Part shown: piece after piece, positions 1 to 4,869 of the stretch
Layout of the letters: every line of letters starts with the position of its first letter
Numbering within the stretch: position 1 is the first letter of the stretch
Source of the DNA: an uncultured Clostridia bacterium
GTDB lineage: Bacteria > Bacillota > Clostridia > Christensenellales > Borkfalkiaceae
DNA length: 5,442 bases
Direction of reading: 5' to 3'
Assembly: GCA_944372565.1 (NCBI GenBank)
Contig: CALVZR010000151.1
Coordinates: forward strand, 1 to 5,442
Translations under genes and position numbers: made by a program
Notes under the pieces: model-generated
The model's input: the letters and a program-made list of their open reading frames with translations, nothing else
Told to the model about the DNA's origin: nothing
The model's database searches: none

Positions 1-1
1 C

Positions 2-871
2 ACCGCGGGAGGGCGGGTGCGCTTTTCCACGGATTCCTCCTTTTTCACGCTCGCGGCGAACTACGATTCGCTCGCCGTTATGTCGCATACGCCGCTTTCG
101 GGCAACGCGGGGTTTTCCCTTTGCGAAAACACGCCGCGGGGAGAGAAATTTCTCTTCTGCATGCAGCCGGAATGTACGGATAAAGCGGGCTTTTTGCGCC
201 GCGTGCCCCTTGCGGGCGGAAAAATGCGCTCTTACACCCTGTATTTTCCGCTGTATCACGAAGTAAAAAACGTCGCGCTCGGGTTTGAGAAAGGGGCGAA
301 GATCGGCGAAGGGCTGCCCTGCGAAAACGTTGCGCCCGTTTTATATTACGGTTCGTCCATCACGCAGGGAGGGTGCGCTTCCCGCCCCGACCACAGCTAC
401 CAGGCTCTGATCTTCAAGAAAAACAACGTGGATTTTCTCAATCTCGGATTCAGCGGAAACGCCAAGGCGGAAAAGGCGATGGCGGAATACCTTGCGGGAA
501 TCCGATGCAGCGTTTTCGTGCTCGATTACGACCACAACGCGCCGAACGCGGATTATCTTTCCCAAACGCATTACGCGATTTATAAAACCTTCCGCACGGC
601 GCAGCCGCAAACGCCCGTGCTGCTCGTTACAAAGCCCGACTATCACCGCGACGCGGAAGGGCGGCGCAGGCTGGAAATCATAAAAGATACTTACCGCAGG
701 GCGAAGGAAGAGGGGGACGAAAACGTGGAGTTTCTCGACGGTAGAAAGCTGTTCGGCGCGCTCCGAGAGGAATGCACGGTGGACGGCTGCCACCCGAACG
801 ATCTCGGTTTCTACCGCATGGCGGCGGCGATCGGGCGGGCGGTGAACGCGCTGCTGCGGCGGGGGAAATAA
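2..871 (+). CDS. SGNH/GDSL-type hydrolase, N-terminally cut by the window edge
   Basis: Probable serine esterase or acylhydrolase of the SGNH fold, possibly a carbohydrate esterase. The frame stays open to the left edge, so the gene begins outside the window; the GTG at 17 is only the first possible internal start. Numbered from that GTG, residues 1-95 look like the small beta-rich domain that precedes the catalytic domain in this group. The catalytic domain follows. Block I is YYGSSITQGG (110-119), with Ser114 as the likely nucleophile. Block II is the LNLGFSGNA segment (141-149). A block III-like LDYDHNAPN (169-177) may supply the Asn. DGCHPNDLG (256-264) supplies the usual Asp and His of block V. 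The C-terminus ends soon after block V, as is normal for the family. No membrane segment is visible. The family is clear; the substrate is unknown. A strong hairpin follows 22 bp after the stop, so this gene probably ends a transcription unit. Confidence 0.85.
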   Translation, partial: TAGGRVRFSTDSSFFTLAANYDSLAVMSHTPLSGNAGFSLCENTPRGEKFLFCMQPECTDKAGFLRRVPLAGGKMRSYTLYFPLYHEVKNVALGFEKGAKIGEGLPCENVAPVLYYGSSITQGGCASRPDHSYQALIFKKNNVDFLNLGFSGNAKAEKAMAEYLAGIRCSVFVLDYDHNAPNADYLSQTHYAIYKTFRTAQPQTPVLLVTKPDYHRDAEGRRRLEIIKDTYRRAKEEGDENVEFLDGRKLFGALREECTVDGCHPNDLGFYRMAAAIGRAVNALLRRGK

Positions 872-893
872 AAATAGAAAAAACGGAACGGTT

Positions 894-939
894 CCTGCCG
901 CCCGCGCGGAGTTTTCTCCGCGCGGGCGGCAGGTGTTTT
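894..939 (+). terminator. Rho-independent terminator-like hairpin after the SGNH hydrolase gene
   Basis: A perfect 18-bp GC-rich stem (894-911 with 916-933) closes on a TTTT loop (912-915) and is followed by TGTTTT. The T run after the stem is short (936-939), but the stem is very stable and lies 22 bp after the stop codon. It separates the hydrolase gene from the promoter of the next operon. Because the stem is a perfect dyad it would also fold on the opposite strand. Confidence 0.75.
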
Positions 940-976
940 CCGCAAAGAGCGGAAAAAGAAGGGTACTTTTTTCCGC
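936..976. repeat. Two mutually exclusive short hairpins built on TTTTCCGC
   Basis: TTTTCCGC (936-943) is a perfect inverted copy of GCGGAAAA (949-956), with a 5-base loop. The same right arm, extended to 949-957, also pairs perfectly with TTTTTCCGC (968-976) across a 10-base loop, so only one of the two can form at a time. Related words occur at 990-997 (TTTTCCGG) and 1015-1021 (TTTCCGC). The elements lie after the terminator and upstream of the promoter. They could extend the terminator or be protein-binding sites; the sequence does not decide. Confidence 0.4.
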
Positions 977-1013
977 ATATGGGATAAAATTTTCCGGATA
1001 AGAAAAAGTGCCC
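961..1013. repeat. Imperfect inverted repeat immediately upstream of the operon promoter
   Basis: The arm at 961-972 (GGGTACTTTTTT) pairs with 1002-1013 (GAAAAAGTGCCC) over 12 positions, two of them G-T. The intervening 29 bases contain CC (973-974) that could also pair with GG (996-997). The right arm ends 8 bp before the -35 box. Its A-tract (1003-1007) lies about where an alpha-subunit UP element or an activator site would be. A regulatory role is inferred from position only. Confidence 0.35.
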
Positions 1014-1021
1014 GTTTCCGC

Positions 1022-1050
1022 TTGACCGCGGGGCGTTTTTTCGCTATACT
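1022..1050 (+). promoter_or_regulatory. Sigma-A type promoter of the hydrolase-transporter-SIMPL operon
   Basis: The -35 box TTGACC (1022-1027) and -10 box TATACT (1045-1050) are separated by exactly 17 bp. Each box differs from the housekeeping consensus by one base. Transcription should start near 1057, giving a short leader of about 20 bases with the ribosome site inside it. This argues against the upstream in-frame TTG at 1022, which is itself part of the -35 box, and for the ATG at 1076. Confidence 0.8.
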
Positions 1051-1060
1051 GTTGCTGTTC

Positions 1061-1065
1061 GGAGG
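1061..1065 (+). promoter_or_regulatory. Ribosome binding site that sets the start at 1076
   Basis: GGAGG lies 10 bases before the ATG at 1076. It is the only good Shine-Dalgarno sequence near the 5' end of this open frame and lies downstream of the predicted transcription start. Confidence 0.8.
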
Positions 1066-1075
1066 ACAAAAGAAA

Positions 1076-2965
1076 ATGTATAAGGTTTCCGTTCCCGTGG
1101 TGTTTACCTCGGTGAACTACGACAGAGAAGGCGTTTTGGACATTCTGCGCCGCACGGGCGCCGCCCGCGTGATGCTGGCGATCTACCGCGAACTGAAAGA
1201 CGGCAGGGTGCAGACCGGTCTGCACATGAAAGAACTCGCGGCGGAGATCGCCTTTTTCGAGGAAAAAGGATACGAAACGGGCGTGTGGATGGGCGAGACC
1301 ATCGGGCACGGCTGGCCTATCAACGAAACTTCGGCGTACCGCAACATCGTGAACGTGCTCGGCAACACGGGGTATTCCGCGTTCTGCCCCACGGACGAAA
1401 ATTTCGCAAACGATATCTGCGCGTGGATCGCGAACGTGGCGCGCGCGGGCGCGAAGTTCATTTTGCTCGACGACGATTTCCGCATGTCGAACCACGGGGC
1501 GGCGGGCAGCAGCGCGTGCTGCCTGTGCGAAAAGCACCTCGAACTCTACCGCGCCGAAGCGGGGGAAAACCTTTCGCGCGAAGAGATCTTACATAAGGTG
1601 TTTTCGGGCGGGCCTTCCAAATACCGCGCCGCCTGGACGGCGGTGATGGGCAAAACCCTTACCGATTTCGCAAAGAAGATCCGCGCGGCTGTGGACGAGG
1701 TGGACGAGCGCGTGCGCATCGGGGTGTGCGGCACGCTGAGCGTGACCGACTCGGACGGGAGCGACTATGCCGAGCTCACGCAGATTCTGGCGGGCAAGGG
1801 GAACAAGGGCTTTCTGCGCTTGTTCGGCGCGCCGTATTGGGCGCACGACGGCTACGAACTCGCCCAGATCTTCAACCTCGAAAGGCTGTACGCCGGGAAA
1901 TTCGACCGCGAAAAGATTGAGATCATCTGCGAAGGGGATACCTATCCCCGCCCGCGTTCCGTCTGCCCGGCGGCGTATCTGGAAGCGTTCGATCAGGCGC
2001 TCGCCGCGGACGGGAATTTCGACGGCATTTTAAAATACATGGCGGAATACGCCGCGCCCTACAACTACGAAACGGGATATGTCGATCGCCACGCGAAAAA
2101 CCGCGCGCTGCTCGGCGAAATTTTGCAGGGCTTTTCCAAAGGGGAATGCGCGGGGCTGCGGCTCTTTGAAAACACGGCGCTCTTCCGCGGCGCGACGCTC
2201 GGCGAAAACGCTTTGGAAAACATCGAAAACGCGATGTGGCGCAGGGGCGTTTCCCTGCGGTTCGCCTCGGCACTCGGTCTGCCCGTGGCGTTTTCGGGGG
2301 ACGGCCCCGCCGTCATCTTCGGGGAAAACGCGCGCTATGCGGAGGCGAAGGATCTTCGCCGCGGCGCGATTTTGGACGCCGTTGCGGCGGACATCCTCTC
2401 CAAGCGCGGTTTCGATACGGGGCTGAAAGGCATGCGCCTTGCGGAAAACGACGTCATTTCCACCGAATATTTCGCCGCGGAGGACGTGCACGTTACTTCC
2501 CCCCAGCCCGTGTTTTACGAACTCGACCTCGAAGAGGGGGCGGACGCCCTCACGTTCTACGAGGGCAAACGCAGATATGTGGGCGCATACCGCTACGAAA
2601 ACGCCGAAAAACAGCGGTTTTTGGTGTACGCGTTCGACGGGGACAAGACCAACGAGCGCACGTTCAAGATGTATTCCCGCCAGCGGGAAGTCGCGCGGAT
2701 GTTTCCGTGGCTTTGCGGCAGGAAACTGCCCGCCGCCTGCACGGGCAATCCGGATACCTATACGATCTGCAAAAAATCGGAAGGCGCGCTCGCGGTGGGG
2801 TTCTGGAACCTCTTTGCGGACGAGATCCCCGAAGCGCGTTTCGAGCTGGCGGAAAAATACGCCTCTGCAAAATGGCTGAACTGCGAAGGGACGCTGGAAG
2901 GGGATATCGTTACGCTCAAAAACGTGCCGCCGTTCTCCTTTGCGGGATTCCTTCTGAAAAAATAA
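1076..2965 (+). CDS. Putative GH42-like (clan GH-A) glycoside hydrolase
   Basis: This 629-residue protein has no signal peptide and is probably cytoplasmic. Residues 1-350 read like a TIM barrel: alternating beta strands such as RVMLAIYREL (31-40), KFILLDDDF (127-135) and IEIICEGDTY (281-290), separated by helices. Residues about 360-455 resemble the Rossmann-like trimerisation domain of GH42 proteins, including RRGAILDAVAADIL (428-441) and RGFDTGL. Residues about 470-629 form a beta-rich tail. Cys104-Pro, Cys149, Cys151 and His154 line up by pattern with the four-cysteine zinc site of GH42 beta-galactosidases, with His replacing the last Cys. Asp132-134 sit where the GH42 acid/base Asn-Glu would be, and Glu286 is a candidate nucleophile. 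The family call rests on remembered patterns, so substrate and activity are open; it could be a catalytically altered relative. It is the first gene of an operon. Confidence 0.55.
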   Translation: MYKVSVPVVFTSVNYDREGVLDILRRTGAARVMLAIYRELKDGRVQTGLHMKELAAEIAFFEEKGYETGVWMGETIGHGWPINETSAYRNIVNVLGNTGYSAFCPTDENFANDICAWIANVARAGAKFILLDDDFRMSNHGAAGSSACCLCEKHLELYRAEAGENLSREEILHKVFSGGPSKYRAAWTAVMGKTLTDFAKKIRAAVDEVDERVRIGVCGTLSVTDSDGSDYAELTQILAGKGNKGFLRLFGAPYWAHDGYELAQIFNLERLYAGKFDREKIEIICEGDTYPRPRSVCPAAYLEAFDQALAADGNFDGILKYMAEYAAPYNYETGYVDRHAKNRALLGEILQGFSKGECAGLRLFENTALFRGATLGENALENIENAMWRRGVSLRFASALGLPVAFSGDGPAVIFGENARYAEAKDLRRGAILDAVAADILSKRGFDTGLKGMRLAENDVISTEYFAAEDVHVTSPQPVFYELDLEEGADALTFYEGKRRYVGAYRYENAEKQRFLVYAFDGDKTNERTFKMYSRQREVARMFPWLCGRKLPAACTGNPDTYTICKKSEGALAVGFWNLFADEIPEARFELAEKYASAKWLNCEGTLEGDIVTLKNVPPFSFAGFLLKK

Positions 2966-2970
2966 GGCGG
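2964..2970 (+). promoter_or_regulatory. Ribosome binding site of the transporter gene, overlapping the upstream stop codon
   Basis: AAGGCGG, one mismatch from AAGGAGG, starts inside the TAA of the upstream gene and lies 8 bases before the ATG at 2979. This arrangement favours translation by ribosomes finishing the upstream gene. Confidence 0.55.
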
Positions 2971-2978
2971 CGGACGAA

Positions 2979-3887
2979 ATGGTTTTCAATTATGTGCTCA
3001 CGGTGCTCACGGCGTTTTTCATATCGCTGAGCGCACTCGGAAAAAAATACAGCAACGCGCATGCGAAAAGGGAAAAATTTCTGAACATTTCTGCGTTTTC
3101 CCTGCTCATCGCCGCGGTGATGTGGATCGTGTTCGCCTTCACGGGGGACACGGTCAACGGCACGGTCGTGCTGTTTTCCGCGGTGTTCACCGTCAATTAC
3201 ATCGTCTGCAACTTCACATTGTACGCCGCGATGGAGCTCGGCAGCCTTTCCAAAACAAACCTCTTCAACTCGCTCAGCCTGGTCATCCCCACGCTTGCGG
3301 GCATCGTGTTCTGGCACGAGGAGTTCAATATCTTTATGCTGTGCGGGGCGATGGCGCTGATGATCGCTTCCCTTTTGCTCATCATCCTCAAAGCCGAACC
3401 CGCCGAAAGCGAGGAGGAGAAGGAAAAGCGCAGGAAAAGCAAGGCGAAATGGGTGATCTTCAATCTCATCGCCTTTTTCACGAACGGGCTTTCGAGCATC
3501 ATTCAGAAGTGGGAGCAGACCGTGATGGACGGGCAGGGCGCGTTTTCCATGACGGCGCTCAGTTTCACCCTCGTGGCGGTGTTCGCCTTCGCCGTTTACC
3601 TCGTGTGCGCCCTGGTCGGGAAATGCCCTCTCAAGGACGATTTCAACGCGCTCCTGCACAACAAAAAGGACGTTTTGTTCAACGCGGTGGGGCTGGGCGA
3701 AGTCAATCTTGCGGTTACCTATCTTTCCACCCGCATTCCGGGCGCGTTTTTGTTCCCGTGCGTGCTGGGCGGTTCGGTCATCATCACCACGGTGTTTTCC
3801 GCGGTGTTCTTTAAGGAAAAACTGAACGCGAGGGTCATCGTCGGCATCCTGCTCGGCGTGGCTGCCATCGTCATATTCAGTCTGTAA
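2979..3887 (+). CDS. DMT-superfamily (EamA-type) membrane transporter
   Basis: This 302-residue integral membrane protein has ten hydrophobic segments, at about 1-21, 36-55, 62-83, 92-110, 117-137, 158-176, 190-213, 230-250, 253-275 and 284-302. This is the two-times-five helix layout of drug/metabolite transporters. The two halves are joined by a highly charged loop (138-157, rich in Glu then Lys/Arg). Each half ends with the EamA-like pattern of an acidic residue after a helix followed by a Gly-rich helix: FWHEEFN (111-117) before helix 5, and FFKEKLN (277-283) before helix 10. Length matches the family. The cargo cannot be read from the sequence; family members move amino acids, sugars, nucleotides and drugs. 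It begins 13 bp after the GH-like gene, so cotranscription is nearly certain and a substrate related to that enzyme is plausible. Confidence 0.85.
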   Translation: MVFNYVLTVLTAFFISLSALGKKYSNAHAKREKFLNISAFSLLIAAVMWIVFAFTGDTVNGTVVLFSAVFTVNYIVCNFTLYAAMELGSLSKTNLFNSLSLVIPTLAGIVFWHEEFNIFMLCGAMALMIASLLLIILKAEPAESEEEKEKRRKSKAKWVIFNLIAFFTNGLSSIIQKWEQTVMDGQGAFSMTALSFTLVAVFAFAVYLVCALVGKCPLKDDFNALLHNKKDVLFNAVGLGEVNLAVTYLSTRIPGAFLFPCVLGGSVIITTVFSAVFFKEKLNARVIVGILLGVAAIVIFSL

Positions 3888-3895
3888 ATCATCGG

Positions 3896-3903
3896 AAAGG
3901 AGG
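3896..3903 (+). promoter_or_regulatory. Strong ribosome binding site of the SIMPL gene
   Basis: AAAGGAGG lies 6 bases before the ATG at 3910, in the 22-bp gap after the transporter stop. It is the best Shine-Dalgarno match in the operon and suggests efficient independent initiation. Confidence 0.85.
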
Positions 3904-3909
3904 AAAATC

Positions 3910-4518
3910 ATGCGTACGATCACGGTAAAAGGATACGCGGAGCGGAGCAAAGCGCCGGACACGGCGGAACTTTTCTGCACGGTGCGCGGGGAGGACGAGG
4001 CGTATTCCGCCGCATATAACAAGACGGAAGAGGCTCTCTCCGCCCTCAAAAACGCCCTCTGCGCCGCGGGAAACGCGGAAAAGGATATTAAAACGGGGAT
4101 GCTGCGTATGCGCCGCAAAACGGAATATGCGGCGGGGCGCGCGCCCGAAATGAAGGGATACGTATTCGAACAAACGCTTTCTCTGCGCTTTCCCTGCAAG
4201 GGCGATCGCGCGGTAAAGACGGCTGCCGCCGCCGCGGAAAGCGGCTGCGGCGCGGATTTTTCCCTGCGCTTTACTTTGCGCGACGAGAAAAAACTGCGGC
4301 AGGAACTGATGGCGGAGGCGTGCGGGAACGCGAGAAGGCAGGCGGAGATCATCGCGCGCGCCTGCGGCGAAAAGCTGGGCGGCGTGAAGGAGATCTGCTA
4401 CGGCGCAGACGCCGCGCCCGCGCCGCTTGCGGCGAGGGCATTTTCGCAGGACGCCGCCGTTTCGCCCGAAGAAGTGCGGGTGAGCGAGAGCGTGAGCATC
4501 GTTTGGGAACTCGGCTGA
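3910..4518 (+). CDS. SIMPL domain (DUF541) protein
   Basis: This 202-residue protein spans essentially one SIMPL/DUF541 domain. Visible family patterns in order are ITVKGYAE (4-11), GYVFEQTLSLRF (83-94), the helix EACGNARRQAEIIARACGEK (136-155) followed by LGGVKEI (156-162), and the closing strand VSESVSIVWEL (191-201). The family forms beta-alpha structures that can oligomerise; its biochemical role is poorly defined, with links to oxidative stress and to a signalling-associated protein in mammals. Many bacterial members are periplasmic, but this one starts directly with the first strand and has no signal peptide, so it is probably cytoplasmic. It is the last gene of the operon and is followed by a terminator 18 bp after the stop. 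Its tie to the transporter and hydrolase is positional only. Confidence 0.85.
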   Translation: MRTITVKGYAERSKAPDTAELFCTVRGEDEAYSAAYNKTEEALSALKNALCAAGNAEKDIKTGMLRMRRKTEYAAGRAPEMKGYVFEQTLSLRFPCKGDRAVKTAAAAAESGCGADFSLRFTLRDEKKLRQELMAEACGNARRQAEIIARACGEKLGGVKEICYGADAAPAPLAARAFSQDAAVSPEEVRVSESVSIVWELG

Positions 4519-4536
4519 ACAAAAAACGTTTTTTGC

Positions 4537-4565
4537 CGCCCGCCGCGTTTTGCGGCGGGCGTTTT
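4537..4565 (+). terminator. Rho-independent terminator ending the operon, possibly serving both strands
   Basis: A perfect 10-bp GC stem (4537-4546 with 4552-4561) with a GTTTT loop is followed directly by TTTT (4562-4565). Just before it is a 14-base perfect palindrome AAAAAACGTTTTTT (4521-4534). TTTTTTG (4529-4535) can pair with CAAAAAA (4570-4576) around the GC stem. Read on the minus strand, the hairpin is followed by CG and then six T, so the same element could also stop transcripts of the convergent minus-strand genes, whose last stop is at 4582. Confidence 0.75.
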
Positions 4566-4581
4566 CGTACAAAAAAGGCGC

Positions 4582-4869
4582 CTATATTAGCGGGGGAGAT
4601 GTTGTTGCCTTTATTATTTGCTCCATTTCCGCATTACCAATAGACAAAGCAAACGCCAAAGCAATCTTTTGCGGCAAAATAAACCAAGTCGCTTTTCCTC
4701 GCGATTGCGGATAGCCTAAACTTTTGCCGCTGCCATTCCAACGTATAGCAATACACTTGTTTTCATTCCACAATACTGAGGCAATAGAAAAATTATCTGT
4801 TTCATCCGTATAAAGAACTTTCACGTCCTTTATTCTTTTACGGGGAAAAATTACATTTTCAGGTTCCAT
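4582..4869 (-). CDS. Small 95-residue protein, translationally coupled to the LRR gene
   Basis: The start is the ATG at 4869-4867 and the stop the TAG at 4584-4582. A GGAGG at 4879-4875 lies 5 bases upstream, which favours this start over longer in-frame versions that would run antiparallel in frame over the repeat gene's tail. The protein is soluble, with no signal peptide or membrane helix. It reads as a compact domain: strand-like DVKVLYTDE (14-22), NFSIASVLWNENKCIAIRWN (25-44), then GSGKSLGYPQSRGKATWFILP (45-65), then a helix. The Trp-Asn-Gly, Gly-Tyr-Pro and Thr-Trp-Phe-x-x-Pro features resemble small hypothetical proteins of Firmicutes, but I cannot name a family. Its first 11 bases overlap the end of the LRR gene, so expression is probably tied to it. 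Function unknown; a partner or regulator of the LRR protein is possible. Confidence 0.7.
   Translation of the reverse strand: MEPENVIFPRKRIKDVKVLYTDETDNFSIASVLWNENKCIAIRWNGSGKSLGYPQSRGKATWFILPQKIALAFALSIGNAEMEQIIKATTSPPLI

Noticed and set aside
936..1013. Competing hairpins considered as a riboswitch or attenuator
   Set aside because: They lie upstream of the predicted promoter, so they would not be in the leader of the downstream operon; no known riboswitch core was recognised.
1022..1075. In-frame 18-codon extension of the GH-like protein starting at TTG 1022
   Set aside because: The TTG is part of the -35 box and lies upstream of the expected transcript start; GGAGG at 1061-1065 points to ATG 1076.
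341..1537. Long minus-strand open frame of about 398 codons
   Set aside because: It covers the terminator, the promoter and two well-supported plus-strand genes, and its product is Arg/His/Val-rich without recognisable domains. It is an antisense shadow of GC-rich codons.
2030..2989. Minus-strand open frame of about 319 codons
   Set aside because: It is opposite the GH-like gene, has no convincing ribosome site or domain pattern, and is explained by high-GC third positions in the plus-strand gene.
2236..3030. Plus-strand open frame of 264 codons overlapping the GH-like gene and transporter start
   Set aside because: Arg/Gly/Ala-rich out-of-frame translation of the GH-like coding region, without domains.
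2916..4352. Long minus-strand open frame of about 478 codons
   Set aside because: It lies opposite the transporter and SIMPL genes, both clear family members with good ribosome sites. The low-complexity charged product has no fold-like pattern.
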